The translations under genes were made by a program, and so were the position numbers. Source: Nannocystis sp. (GTDB taxonomy: Bacteria; Myxococcota_A; Polyangia; Nannocystales; Nannocystaceae). Taken from it: 64,000 nt of DNA. Below the pieces are notes generated by a model. The model was not told the origin of the DNA. It did no database searches and saw only the letters and a program-made list of their open reading frames with translations. The stretch covers positions 124,001 to 188,000 of the forward strand of contig JADJRG010000031.1 in the NCBI GenBank assembly GCA_016712315.1. Direction: 5' to 3'. Positions 50,294-59,559 of the stretch are shown piece after piece; within the stretch, counting starts at the first letter, position 1, and each line of letters starts with the position of its first letter.

Positions 50294-51790
50294 TCAGGGC
50301 CGATCGGCGCCGGGGTAATCGCTCGCGCCGTCGGTGGTGGGGCGCGGGGCGCCGTCGAAGTCGAGCGCGGGATCCCCCGCCTTCCAGAGGCCGACGGTCG
50401 CGAGCTCGGTCTCAGGCTTGGCTCGGTAGATCCCCTCGATGGCGGTGAAGAAGCTCGAGATCATGGACGTGTCGACGACGAGGTTGTCGCCGTCGGGGTA
50501 GTCGCCGTCGACGACCGAGTTGGTGGCGATCGTCGGGCAATTCACCGAGTCCCCGCCCTTGCCGATGAACACCGAGCTGCGCAGGGCGAGCTGCCAGCCG
50601 ACCACGCCGACGCACTCGACGCTGGCGGCGTAGCCGGCGGAGGCCTCGTTGTTGATGAAGGTCGAGAAGAGGATCCGGAGCTCGGCGGCCGCGGCGCCGA
50701 GGACGCCGCCGTCCCTGCCGACCTTGCCGTTGTGGGTGACGAAGGTGTTGGTGATGAAGAGGGCGCCGCCGGCGAGCTCGACGCCGACGCGGCCGTTGCT
50801 GGTGATCACGGCGCGATCGATGGTGACGCTCGAGTCGGTGGTGTGCAGGCCCGCGTCCGCGTGGCCGCTGAGCTCGCTGCGATCGAGCCAGAGCTTGCTC
50901 TTGGCGATGACGACGCCGCTGCCGAGGCTGTTGCCGGCGAGCGCCACGCCGTCGATGAAGAGCTTGGCCTCGTCCTTAGCGCTGACGAGGCCGTCCGCGT
51001 GGACGCCGTTGATCAAGACGCTCTGGCTGGCGTCGGCGTTGATGAGCGCGAGCGCCCGGCCGGGAGGGGCGATGACGGGCCCTTGATAGAGCCCTTGGCG
51101 GATCCGCAGGGCCGCCGGGCCGGTGGCGCCGTCGACCCAGGCCATCGCTTGGTCGAGGTTGCAGAAGGGCTCCTCTTCGCTGCCGAGCGCGGGCTTGCAG
51201 TTGGGGTCGTTGCGATCGACCCAGCGCAGGGTGCTCGGCGGGAAGCAGGCGCCGGTGAACTTGTCACAGGCGCTGGCGGGGCACTCGTCGTGCTGGGTGC
51301 AAGGCGCGCAGGTGTTGCTCGCGGGGTCGCAGGCGGGTGTGTCACCGGCGCAGGCGCTGGTCTGGCCGGGGAGGCACTCGACGCAGTAGCCGCTGTCAGG
51401 GTCGCAGATCGGGCGGAGCGCGCCGCAGCTCGCGAGCTCGGTGCAGTCGACGCAGTAGCCGTCTGGGCCGCAGTAGGGGCGGCTCGGATCGCTCGCGGCG
51501 CAGAGCGGGCTCTCGGGTCCGCCTCGTGGATCGCAGCCGACTGGCTGGCCGGTCGTCTCGGCGGTGGTGCTGTCGGAGGTGGTGCCCGTCGGATCGACAC
51601 CGACGGTGCAGAGCTGTGAGGCGCAGACGAGGCCGCCCTCGCAGATGCCGCCCGGCAGGCACTCACAGCCCTCGGCGCCAGGGACGCACAGGGCCGTCTC
51701 GCTCTCCGTGTCGGCGCCGCCGGGGTTGAGGCAAGCGAGCACTGAGGCCCCGAAGACGACCAACACCCGACCCGACCAGCGAGCACCCAT
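50294..51790 (-). CDS. Surface lipoprotein: Ser/Thr linker, Cys-rich module, right-handed beta-helix (paralogue 5)
   Basis: 498 residues from ATG 51790. Signal peptide MGARWSGRVLVVFGASVLAC with lipobox VLAC. Cys cluster (GAEGCECLPGGICEGGLVCA) and a short Thr/Ser linker precede the module YCVDCTELASCGALRPICDP, YCVECLPGQTSACAGDTPAC and TCAPCTQHDECPASACDKFT. The beta-helix opens LRWVDRNDPNCKPALGSEEE and includes LWLDRSELSGHADAGLHTTD and LFITNTFVTHNGKVGRDGGV. The end is DPALDFDGAPRPTTDGASDY then PGADRP. Isolated from the 36028-44593 group by the kinase and PATAN genes but clearly the same family. Convergent with the receiver gene (16 bases between stops). Confidence 0.87.
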   Translation of the reverse strand: MGARWSGRVLVVFGASVLACLNPGGADTESETALCVPGAEGCECLPGGICEGGLVCASQLCTVGVDPTGTTSDSTTAETTGQPVGCDPRGGPESPLCAASDPSRPYCGPDGYCVDCTELASCGALRPICDPDSGYCVECLPGQTSACAGDTPACDPASNTCAPCTQHDECPASACDKFTGACFPPSTLRWVDRNDPNCKPALGSEEEPFCNLDQAMAWVDGATGPAALRIRQGLYQGPVIAPPGRALALINADASQSVLINGVHADGLVSAKDEAKLFIDGVALAGNSLGSGVVIAKSKLWLDRSELSGHADAGLHTTDSSVTIDRAVITSNGRVGVELAGGALFITNTFVTHNGKVGRDGGVLGAAAAELRILFSTFINNEASAGYAASVECVGVVGWQLALRSSVFIGKGGDSVNCPTIATNSVVDGDYPDGDNLVVDTSMISSFFTAIEGIYRAKPETELATVGLWKAGDPALDFDGAPRPTTDGASDYPGADRP

Positions 51791-51897
51791 CGCGGCCGAG
51801 TATTCCTGATCGGTCGCGGCGCTGACAACGTCCGCGATGGTGAAATAGCCGCGTATTCGCGCGAAAACGGGCGGATATGCGCGATCTTGCCCTTGAT

Positions 51898-53955
51898 TCA
51901 GGTCGCGCCCAAGAGGCCGGATCGACGGAGCAGCGCGCTGGGATCAGGCTCGCGGCCGAGGAAGTCGACGAAGAGGGCGCGGGGATCGTCGCTGTCGCCG
52001 CGGGCGAGCACCGCGCGGCGGAAGGCCTCGCCGACGGCGCTGCTGAGCACGCCTTCGTCGCGGAAGCGGGCGAACGCGTCGGCGTCGAGCACTTCGGCCC
52101 ATTTGTAGGAGTAGTAGCCGGCGGCGTAGGCGACGGGGCCGGCGAAGAGGTGGGAGAAGGCGAGGATCATCGCGTAGTCAGCGGGCAGGGGGGCAGGGGC
52201 GAACTCCGCGGCGACGCGGCGGGCGTAGACGAGCGGGTCGCCGTCGCGCGCGGGCTCGTACTCCGTGTGGAGCGCGAGGTCGACGGTGGCGAAGCCGAGC
52301 TGGCGCATCGTGTGGTTGGCGCTGCGGAAGTTGCGGGCGCGGAGGAGGCGGGCGAGCAGCTCGTCCGGCAAGGGGGCGTCGCTCTCGTAGTGCCGCGCGA
52401 AGAGGTCGAGGGCCTCGCGCTCCCAGCACCAATTCTCCATGATCTGCGAGGGCAGCTCGACGAAGTCCCAGGCGACGTTGGTGCCGGCGAGGCTGCGCAC
52501 GTCGACCTCAGTGAGCAGGTGATGGAGGAGGTGGCCAAACTCGTGGAAGAGGGTCTCGACCTCGCCGTGGGTGAGCAGGGCGGGCTTGCCCCCGGCCGGC
52601 GGGCTGACGTTGGCGCAGAAGAGGCCGACGTGGGGGGCGCGCGGGCCCCCTTCGCTCGCCCGGCCGATGATGAGGGGGTTCATCCAGGCGCCGCCGCGCT
52701 TCTCCTCGCGGGGGTAGAGATCGACGTAGAAGTAGCCGATGAGGCGGTCGTCTCGGTCGTGCAGCGCGTAGGTGCGGACGCTGTCGTGCCAGACCGGAAG
52801 GCCAGGTCGCGCCTGGACGCGGACGCCGTAGAGGCGACGGCTCACCTCGAAGAGGCCGACGAGCGCGCGCTCGGCGGAGAAGTAGGGGCGCAGGGCCTCG
52901 TCGTCGAACTCATAGCGGGCCTGGCGCTGCTTCTCGGCGTAGTAGGCGAGATCCCACGGGGCGAGCGGCGGGGCCTCGGGGCCCTCGAGGGCGCGGCGGA
53001 AGGCGAGCAGGTCGTCGTTCTCAGCGATGAAGGCGGCCTCGACGCGGCGGCGTAGATCGTCGACGAAGGCGCGGGCGCGGGCGCCGGTCTTGGCCATGCG
53101 ATCGCTGAGCACGAGCTCGGCGAAGTCGGCGTAGCCGAGCAGGGCGGCCTTCTCGCGGCGCAGCTCCAAGATCCTCGCGAGGTGCGGGCGGTTGTCGAAG
53201 GGCGGCGCGGCGGCGCGGGTGTTGTAGGCGTGGTAGACGCGGCGACGGATCGCGGGATCGTCGAGGTAAGTGAGCACGGCGATGAGGCTGGGCTCCTGGA
53301 GGCTGAAGCGCCAACCATCGAGGTCGCGGGCCGAGGCGTCCTCGCGGGCGGCGGCGCGGGCTGACTCGGGGAGGCCGGCGAGCTGCGTCTCGTCGGTGAT
53401 GACGAGCTCGAAGAGGTTGGCGGCGTCGAGGATGTTCTGCGCGAAGGTGGTGGTGCGCTCGGCGAGCTCGACGTCGATCTCGCGGAGGCGCTGCTTGCCG
53501 GCCGCGTCGAGCTCGGCGCCGTGGCGGCGGAAGTTGTCGAGGGTCTTGTGGAGGAGGCGACGGCGGGCGCCCTGGAGCTGCGCGGCGTCGTCGGTGCCTT
53601 CGTAGGCCCGTAGCGCGCGCCAGAGGCCGTTGTCGAGGGGGAGACCGGCGTAGAAGGCGGCGACGGGCGGTTGCACGGCGTTGTAGGCGCCTCGCAGGGC
53701 AGGGCTGGTGGCGACAGACTCGAGGTGGCCGACGAGCGTCATCGCGAGCTCGAGCGCCTCGGTGGCGTCCTCGAGCGCGCCGAGGGTGTTTTGATAGGTG
53801 CGGGGCGCGGCGCTGGCGGCGATCTGTGCGATCGCGGCCTTGGCGTCGGCGAGCAGGCGCTCGATCGCGGGCTCGATGTGCTCGGGGCGGATCGTGGCGA
53901 AGGGGATCGCCTCCGCGGGGATCTCGAGGAGCGGGTTGGGCTCAGCGGTGCTCAT
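51898..53955 (-). CDS. M3-family zinc oligopeptidase (oligopeptidase A/thimet-like)
   Basis: Cytosolic metallopeptidase that degrades short peptides, including cleaved signal peptides. 685 residues, the usual size of PrlC/Dcp enzymes. Zinc site H471-E-F-G-H475 in EVETLFHEFGHLLHHLLTEV with the downstream Glu in FVELPSQIMENWCWE. Other M3 markers: YFYVDLYPREEKRGGAWMNP, FCANVSPPAGGKPALLTHGE, and C-terminal YYSYKWAEVLDADAFARFRD. N-terminal helical region begins LLEIPAEAIPFATIRPEHIE, as in oligopeptidase A. PrlC versus Dcp cannot be settled by eye. Confidence 0.92.
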   Translation of the reverse strand: MSTAEPNPLLEIPAEAIPFATIRPEHIEPAIERLLADAKAAIAQIAASAAPRTYQNTLGALEDATEALELAMTLVGHLESVATSPALRGAYNAVQPPVAAFYAGLPLDNGLWRALRAYEGTDDAAQLQGARRRLLHKTLDNFRRHGAELDAAGKQRLREIDVELAERTTTFAQNILDAANLFELVITDETQLAGLPESARAAAREDASARDLDGWRFSLQEPSLIAVLTYLDDPAIRRRVYHAYNTRAAAPPFDNRPHLARILELRREKAALLGYADFAELVLSDRMAKTGARARAFVDDLRRRVEAAFIAENDDLLAFRRALEGPEAPPLAPWDLAYYAEKQRQARYEFDDEALRPYFSAERALVGLFEVSRRLYGVRVQARPGLPVWHDSVRTYALHDRDDRLIGYFYVDLYPREEKRGGAWMNPLIIGRASEGGPRAPHVGLFCANVSPPAGGKPALLTHGEVETLFHEFGHLLHHLLTEVDVRSLAGTNVAWDFVELPSQIMENWCWEREALDLFARHYESDAPLPDELLARLLRARNFRSANHTMRQLGFATVDLALHTEYEPARDGDPLVYARRVAAEFAPAPLPADYAMILAFSHLFAGPVAYAAGYYSYKWAEVLDADAFARFRDEGVLSSAVGEAFRRAVLARGDSDDPRALFVDFLGREPDPSALLRRSGLLGAT

Positions 53956-54045
53956 GCGAGACCGTGTAGCACTGACGAGCAGGGCGCGTCGCGCGGGGCG
54001 CGGGGGCCCGCGCGAGCGGGCGGGCGCGCGCGTCCTCGCGATCCA

Positions 54046-55074
54046 TCAGGGGGCGGCGATCGGGGCGTCTGCGGCGGCCTGGTCGGCGAGCGGCGCGGGC
54101 GGCCTCGGCGGCCTCGGCGGGCGGATCGAGTAGATCTCTGAGGGGCGTAGGGTGGTGCGTACGAGCAGCTCGCCGAGCAGGCCGAGGCCGAGGAAGTGCG
54201 CGGCGGTGGTGACGAGGAGCACGCCGAGGGTGAGCAGCGGGCGGGTGCCGATCGAGTCCCCTTGGGCCCAGATCACGGAGAGGTAGGTGAGGATCGCGAC
54301 GCCTGGGGCGCCGAGCAGCACCGCGGGCACGCTGAAGAAGTGGAGCGGGCGCGAGCGGAAGCGGGTGACGAGTAGGACGGTGAGCAGGTCGAGGAGGCCG
54401 TCGATGAGGCGGCGCAGGCCGTACTTGCTGACGCCGTGGGCGCGCGGGCGATGGTTGACGACCAGCTCCTCGATGCGAAAGCCGCGCTCACCCGCGAGCA
54501 CCGGGAGGAAGCGGTGGAAGCCGCCGTAGACGCTGAGCTCGCGCACACACTCGGCGCGGTAGGCTTTGAAGCCGCAGTTGAAGTCGCGCAGCGGGATCCC
54601 GCTGATCCGCCGGACGACCGCGTTGAAGAGCTTGGATGGGAGGGTCTTGCCGAGGGGGTCGAGGCGGCGCGCCTTGTAACCAGAGACGAGATCCGCGCCG
54701 GCCTCGATGCGGGCGATGAAGGCGGGGATCAGGGCCGGGTCGTCCTGGAGATCGCCGTCGAGGGTGAGCACGATCTCGCCGCGGGCGCGCTCGAAGCCGG
54801 CGGCGAGCGCGGGCGACTTGCCGAAGTTGCGCCGGAAGTGGATGACGTGGAGCTGCGGATCGGCGGCGGCGAGGGCGTCGAGGTCGAGGTCAGTGCCGTC
54901 GGTGCTGCCGTCGTTGATCACTAAGATCTCGTAGGGGCGGGCGGTCGCGCGGCAACCCGCGGTGAGCTGGGCGTAGAGCTCGGGCAAGGAGTCGATCTCG
55001 TTGTAGATCGGGACGATCACGGAGATCTCTGGGGAGCGCGCGTTCGGCTCTCCTGCGGCGTGCTGGGGCTGCAT
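54046..55074 (-). CDS. GT2 glycosyltransferase, DPM1/GtrB-like with C-terminal membrane anchor
   Basis: 342 residues. The catalytic domain has the GT-A start ISVIVPIYNEIDSLPELYA, VINDGSTDGTD, FRRNFGKSPALAAGFERARG and the D-x-D-containing LTLDGDLQDDPALIPAFIAR; DFNCGFKAYRAECVREL and HRPRAHGVSKYGLRRLIDG are typical of polyprenyl-phosphate glycosyltransferases. Two C-terminal helices (VPAVLLGAPGVAILTYLSVI and LGVLLVTTAAHFLGLGLLGE) anchor it. It likely makes a polyprenyl-phosphate sugar (glucose, mannose or a modified sugar) for envelope glycan or lipid A tailoring. Downstream of a 56-base gap from the divergent MDR gene. Confidence 0.9.
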   Translation of the reverse strand: MQPQHAAGEPNARSPEISVIVPIYNEIDSLPELYAQLTAGCRATARPYEILVINDGSTDGTDLDLDALAAADPQLHVIHFRRNFGKSPALAAGFERARGEIVLTLDGDLQDDPALIPAFIARIEAGADLVSGYKARRLDPLGKTLPSKLFNAVVRRISGIPLRDFNCGFKAYRAECVRELSVYGGFHRFLPVLAGERGFRIEELVVNHRPRAHGVSKYGLRRLIDGLLDLLTVLLVTRFRSRPLHFFSVPAVLLGAPGVAILTYLSVIWAQGDSIGTRPLLTLGVLLVTTAAHFLGLGLLGELLVRTTLRPSEIYSIRPPRPPRPPAPLADQAAADAPIAAP

Positions 55075-55130
55075 CGGGGAGGGCGAGGCTAACAGAGTCG
55101 GTGAGGCGCCGCTTCAGGTAGTGTCGCTGG

Positions 55131-56162
55131 GTGAAGAAGATCATCATCGACCGTCCAGGATCGTATGACCGGCTGCGCCTCGCGGAGGCGCCTTCGCCCG
55201 CGCCAGGCCCGGGTGAGGTGCGGATCAAGGTGGCGGCGATCGGCGCGAATTATGCCGACTGCGTGGTGCGGATGGGGCTCTATGCGTCGGCGAAGAAGTA
55301 CGTGGGGTGGCCGATCACGCCGGGCTTTGAGGTCGCAGGTACGATCGACGCGCTGGGTGATGGGGCCTCGGGGCTGGAGCTCGGGGCGGAGGTGATCGCT
55401 GTCTCGCGCTTCGGCGGCTACGCGAGCGAGCTGGTGGCGCCGGCGCGCCAGGTGTTCCCGCTGCCGAGGGGGCTCTCGATGATCCAAGGGGCGGCGCTGC
55501 CGACGGTGTATCTCACCGCCTATTACGCGCTCTTCGAGCTGGCGCGGCCGCGGCCGGGGGCGAAGGTGCTGGTGCACTCGGCCGCGGGCGGGGTCGGCGG
55601 CGCGCTCTGTCAGCTCGCGACGATCGCGGGCTGTGAGGTGGTGGGGGTGGTCGGGGCGAGCCACAAGGTCGAGGCGGCGCGGGCGCTGGGGGCCTCGGTG
55701 GTGATCGATAAGTCGCGGGAGGCGCTGTGGCAGGCGGCCGAGCGGGCGGCGCCGGGCGGGTATGACGTGGTGTTCGACGCGAACGGGGTGTCGACGCTGC
55801 GGGCGAGCTATGAGCACGTGGCCCCCACCGGGAGGCTGGTGGTCTACGGCTTCCACAGCATGTTGCCGCGCGCCGGCGGGCGGCCGAATTGGCCGCGGTT
55901 GGCGCTCGATTTCGTGCGGACGCCGCGCTTCAGCCCGCTGGCGCTGACGCAAGAGAACCGCGGGGTGCTCGGGTTCAACCTCTCCTATTTGTTCGAGCGC
56001 GCTGATCTGCTCGATCAGTCGATGCGGGCGATCCTGAGTTGGTTTGAGGACGGACGTCTTACGCCGCCGCGCGTACAGACGTATCCGTTGGCGGCGGTGG
56101 CCGAGGTCCACCGCGCGCTCGAGTCGGGGCAGACGATCGGCAAGCTGGTGATGACGCCGTGA
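55131..56162 (+). CDS. Medium-chain dehydrogenase/reductase, quinone oxidoreductase (VAT-1)-like
   Basis: 343 residues from GTG 55131. GroES-like N-terminal domain (APSPAPGPGEVRIKVAAIGA, NYADCVVRMGLYA, GWPITPGFEVAGTIDALG), Rossmann NADPH loop VLVHSAAGGVGGALCQLATI, then GCEVVGVVGASHKVEAARAL and the C-terminal RVQTYPLAAVAEVHRALESG. No catalytic zinc Cys/His set or structural-zinc Cys4 is seen, so this is a zinc-free quinone-oxidoreductase/VAT-1-type member. Physiological substrate unknown (quinones or enones). Divergent from the glycosyltransferase. Confidence 0.9.
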   Translation: MKKIIIDRPGSYDRLRLAEAPSPAPGPGEVRIKVAAIGANYADCVVRMGLYASAKKYVGWPITPGFEVAGTIDALGDGASGLELGAEVIAVSRFGGYASELVAPARQVFPLPRGLSMIQGAALPTVYLTAYYALFELARPRPGAKVLVHSAAGGVGGALCQLATIAGCEVVGVVGASHKVEAARALGASVVIDKSREALWQAAERAAPGGYDVVFDANGVSTLRASYEHVAPTGRLVVYGFHSMLPRAGGRPNWPRLALDFVRTPRFSPLALTQENRGVLGFNLSYLFERADLLDQSMRAILSWFEDGRLTPPRVQTYPLAAVAEVHRALESGQTIGKLVMTP

Positions 56163-56343
56163 GCACCTGCGAGGGAAGACCTGCCGCGGCGCAAGCAGTG
56201 CGCGCTGCTCGACGACGCGGCGCCGGTCTCGTCAACTGCGACGCAGGGGCTTCTAACGCCCGTTATTGGCGCTCTTCTGGGCTCTCGCGTGGCCGTACGG
56301 CGACGTTGCAGTCACAGGTGCGTGACACTATCCTCCCTCGACC

Positions 56344-58602
56344 TTGAACCCGGCAAGTCGCGCGCGACGGTGGGCTCGATCCCTCCTGCCCAAGTCCTGG
56401 AGGAGCCTGGTCCCGCCGACCTCGGGCTGGCTGCGGCTGTTCGCGTCGTTCTCTTCGTACGTGCTGATCGCGAGCGCGATCGCGACGTTGGTCGGTAAGG
56501 CGCTGGCGGTGCGCTCGCTGGAGGGCGTTCGTAGCCCGCTGCTGCTCCTCGGCTGGGCGTTCTCGGCGGACTTGGCGATGTATTGCGGGGTGGCGGCGCT
56601 GCTGGCGATGCTCGAGATGCGGACGCGGCGAGCGTGGCTGGTGACCTTTCCGCTGGCGCTGGGCGGGGCGATCACGGCGACGCTGAACACCGGCTATTTG
56701 ATCATCACCGGCGAGCAGGGGAGCTGGGAGGCGTTCGTCCAGCTCTTCGCGCGGATCGGTGACGTCGTCGATATCACCGGTGAGGGGGTGGATCGCGAGG
56801 TGGGCCTGGTGATCGCCGGCGGCGCGGCGGCAGGGATCGCGCTGCCGCTGCTGCTGCGCTGGCTGATGCGGCGGCGGCGCCTCAGCTTCGAGCGAGGCGT
56901 GCATGGCCACGCGCGGGCGGTGTGCGCGGCGTGGTTGGCGATCGCGGGGCTGGTGGTGGTCGTGGCGGCGCCGCGGCCGCGCACCGCGATGGCCCGCAAC
57001 CTCGGCAAGACGGCGCTGCTGTCGATCGCGCGCACGCTGGTGATGAGCCTCGATCGCGGCTCGTTCGCCGGCTACAAGCCGAGTCGGCTGGCGTCGTCGG
57101 CGATCATCAGCCGCTTCGCCGACGGCGCCGAGCACCCGAACGTGGTGGTGGTGGTGCTCGAGTCGACTCGCTTCGATCGGACGTCGCTCTCCGACCACCC
57201 GGGGGCGGCCGACACACCGACCCTCGTGCAGCTCGCCGAGGAGGGGCTCTCCGCGCCGCGCGCCCGCGCGGTGCTGCCACACACGACGAAGTCGCTGTTC
57301 TCGATCCTGTGCGGTCGCTACCCGCTGATGCAGAAGAAGGTCGCGGAGGTGTCGGCGGATCTGAAGGTGCAGTGCTTGCCGTCGATCCTCGCCGAGGCGG
57401 GCTATGAGACCGCGTTCTTTCAGAGCTCGTGGGGGACCTTCGAGTGGCGGCCTCGGCTGGTCCAAAGGCTAGGTTTCGGCCTGTTCCGGGCGTGGGAGGA
57501 TATCCGCGGGCAAGAGCTCGGGTACTTGGCCTCCGATGACGAGAGCCTGGCGGCGCCGTTCGGCAAGTGGCTCGACGAGATCCGCGCGTCGAAGCAGCCG
57601 TTTATGGCGACGCTGCTGACCTCGGCGCCGCACCACCCGTATCGGCTCTCGCGCCGGGCTGAGAAGGCGGCCCATGAGGGCGGGCTGCCGATCGAGACCG
57701 ATGAGCAGCGCTACCTCCGCTTGCTCGAGGCCGAGGACCGCCTGCTGGAGGCGCTGCTGAAGGCGCTCGAGCGCCGGCGGCTGCGCGACAAGACGATCGT
57801 GGTGGTGGTCGGCGATCACGGCGAGGGCTTCGGCGAGAAGGGCGTGAAGCAGCACGACAATAATTTTTATGAGGAGGGGCTGCGGGTGCCGCTGGTGATC
57901 GTCGGGCCGGGGGTGCCGCAGCGCGAGGTCGAGGGCAACGCGACCCTGCTGGACGTGACGCCGACGCTGTTGGCGCTCCTCGGGATCGAGCTCGACGCGA
58001 AGGGCGCGGCGGCGCTCGACGGCCACAACCTGCTGGCGGAGGATTTTCCGGGCGATCTGCCGCGCTACTTCAGCTGCTGGTTCGAGATGCGCTGCCGCGG
58101 CTTCGTGGTCGGCGAGACCAAGGTCGTCTATGAGCCGCAGGCGGATGAGGCCTGGTACTACGACCTCGCGGACGACCCGGGCGAGGCGAACCCGCTCGCG
58201 CTCACCAAGGCGCTGGAGTCGGAGCTGCTGCGGCTGCAGGATCGGCTGCAGCGGGCCAGGGCGCGCAAGTACAGCGTGGTCTTCGGCGACACGTATATCG
58301 GCCCCTGGCGCTGCGCCGCGGGGGAGAGCGAGTGTCGCCACCCGAACGCGAAGAAGGAGCGCTACCGCTACGAGCGCGCGCCAGAGGCCGCGCCGAGCGC
58401 GGCGATCGTGGACGACGGGGTCGTGCGGCCGAAGCTGCCTCGCCTGACCCCAAAGACAGATCCTCAAGGTGAGGGCGCGAGCGCTGGCGGGCGGCGGATC
58501 GACCGGCGTGGTCGGAAGAGCGAGGCCGATCCGAGTGCGGCGCTCGCCGGTGAGGCGGGCGCGAAGGCAGCGACCCCGGCGGCGGCTGGGAGCGAGGGTT
58601 AG
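56344..58602 (+). CDS. Membrane sulfatase-family enzyme (LtaS/phosphoglycerol-transferase-like)
   Basis: 752 residues from TTG 56344. About five N-terminal membrane helices (FASFSSYVLIASAIATLVGK, LLLLGWAFSADLAMYCGVAA, AWLVTFPLALGGAITATLNT, VGLVIAGGAAAGIALPLLLR, AWLAIAGLVVVVAAPRP) precede an alkaline-phosphatase-superfamily domain: metal Glu in VVVVVLESTRFDRTSL, nucleophile Thr in LPHTTKSLFSILCGRYPL, and D-H metal pair in VVVVGDHGEGFGEKGVKQHD. The general layout equals lipoteichoic-acid synthase/OpgB/EptA-type enzymes that transfer phosphoglycerol or phosphoethanolamine to envelope glycans. The C-terminal ~130 residues are low complexity. Start codon uncertain because no good Shine-Dalgarno is visible. 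Confidence 0.87.
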   Translation: MNPASRARRWARSLLPKSWRSLVPPTSGWLRLFASFSSYVLIASAIATLVGKALAVRSLEGVRSPLLLLGWAFSADLAMYCGVAALLAMLEMRTRRAWLVTFPLALGGAITATLNTGYLIITGEQGSWEAFVQLFARIGDVVDITGEGVDREVGLVIAGGAAAGIALPLLLRWLMRRRRLSFERGVHGHARAVCAAWLAIAGLVVVVAAPRPRTAMARNLGKTALLSIARTLVMSLDRGSFAGYKPSRLASSAIISRFADGAEHPNVVVVVLESTRFDRTSLSDHPGAADTPTLVQLAEEGLSAPRARAVLPHTTKSLFSILCGRYPLMQKKVAEVSADLKVQCLPSILAEAGYETAFFQSSWGTFEWRPRLVQRLGFGLFRAWEDIRGQELGYLASDDESLAAPFGKWLDEIRASKQPFMATLLTSAPHHPYRLSRRAEKAAHEGGLPIETDEQRYLRLLEAEDRLLEALLKALERRRLRDKTIVVVVGDHGEGFGEKGVKQHDNNFYEEGLRVPLVIVGPGVPQREVEGNATLLDVTPTLLALLGIELDAKGAAALDGHNLLAEDFPGDLPRYFSCWFEMRCRGFVVGETKVVYEPQADEAWYYDLADDPGEANPLALTKALESELLRLQDRLQRARARKYSVVFGDTYIGPWRCAAGESECRHPNAKKERYRYERAPEAAPSAAIVDDGVVRPKLPRLTPKTDPQGEGASAGGRRIDRRGRKSEADPSAALAGEAGAKAATPAAAGSEG

Positions 58603-59456
58603 TCGGCGTCGCCGAGGACGACGAGGGCGTCGTGATCGAGGGTGACGTCGAGGGCGCCGACGATGAGGCCGAGATCGCCGGCGTTGAGGCGCTGATCGGC
58701 GGCCTGGCAGCCGCCGCGGAGCACGGTGAGCAGGCGCGGGGCGGCGGGGTGCGGGAGCTGGTGGTGATCGCCCCCGAGGACGCGGAGGCGGAGGTGGGCG
58801 CCGCGGAGCTCGGTCGGCGGCTGACCGGGGCGCCAGATCAGCGGGCGGGCAGAGGGATCGAGGTGGGCGAGCCCGGCCTCGCGGTGGAGCTCGCGGTCGC
58901 TGCCGTAGTCGTAGAGGCGGAAGGTGCGATCGGCGGGCTGCTGGAGCTCGGCGAGCAGGATCCCGCCGCCGATCGCGTGCACGGTGCCGGCAGGGATGAG
59001 GAGGATCATGCCGGCGATGACGGGGTGCTCTTGGAGCAGATCACGCGGATCCGCGGCTGCGCGGAGGACAGCGGCGAGGCGATCAGGGGTGATCCCTGGC
59101 TGTAAACCGGCCCAGACGACCGCGCCAGGCTCGGCCTCGAGGATCATCCAGGCCTCCTCCTTGCCAAGGGCGCCGGTGTCGGGGTCGTCGCCGGGGTGGA
59201 TCTGGACGCTGAGGGCGCGCGCGGTGTCGAGGAGCTTGGCGAGGAAGGGGAGCGGGCCGCCGAGGAGATGATCGAGGGGGCGATCGTTCGCGCGGCTGAC
59301 CCGGCCAGGCAGGGTCGAAAACTCCCATGACTCGCCGATCGTGCGGCCTCGGTCGGTGTCGCCGCCGCGGCGCTCGGCGAGGCGTGTGCCGCCCCAAGGG
59401 ACCTCCTTGAGGGTACCAGCGCCGGGCTGGGGGCGGAGCAAGGGGGTGAGCTTCAC
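58599..59456 (-). CDS. manA: Mannose-6-phosphate isomerase, class I
   Basis: Interconverts mannose 6-phosphate and fructose 6-phosphate, the entry to GDP-mannose. 285 residues from GTG 59456. Family segments: VPWGGTRLAERRGGDTDRGR, GESWEFSTLPGR, PFLAKLLDTARALSVQIHPG with the zinc His, GKEEAWMILEAEPGAVVWAG with the zinc Glu, and IPAGTVHAIGGGILLAELQQ, then ADRTFRLYDYGSDRELH. Shorter than ~390-residue E. coli ManA but similar to compact bacterial type I forms. It is convergent with the sulfatase gene, the two stops overlapping by four bases. Confidence 0.92.
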   Translation of the reverse strand: MKLTPLLRPQPGAGTLKEVPWGGTRLAERRGGDTDRGRTIGESWEFSTLPGRVSRANDRPLDHLLGGPLPFLAKLLDTARALSVQIHPGDDPDTGALGKEEAWMILEAEPGAVVWAGLQPGITPDRLAAVLRAAADPRDLLQEHPVIAGMILLIPAGTVHAIGGGILLAELQQPADRTFRLYDYGSDRELHREAGLAHLDPSARPLIWRPGQPPTELRGAHLRLRVLGGDHHQLPHPAAPRLLTVLRGGCQAADQRLNAGDLGLIVGALDVTLDHDALVVLGDAD

Positions 59457-59559
59457 CGCGCGAGTCTACTCCAGCGAGGCGGCGCGCGAGCGCGGCGATC
59501 CGCGAGAGAACGCGTTACCCTCGGGCCGTACGCGGCCCTGCGGCCGCGCGGAGGCGACG

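Noticed and set aside
56163..56343. 181-base gap before the sulfatase gene checked for a tRNA or small ORF
   Set aside because: No cloverleaf or T-loop consensus and no ORF with plausible start and composition.
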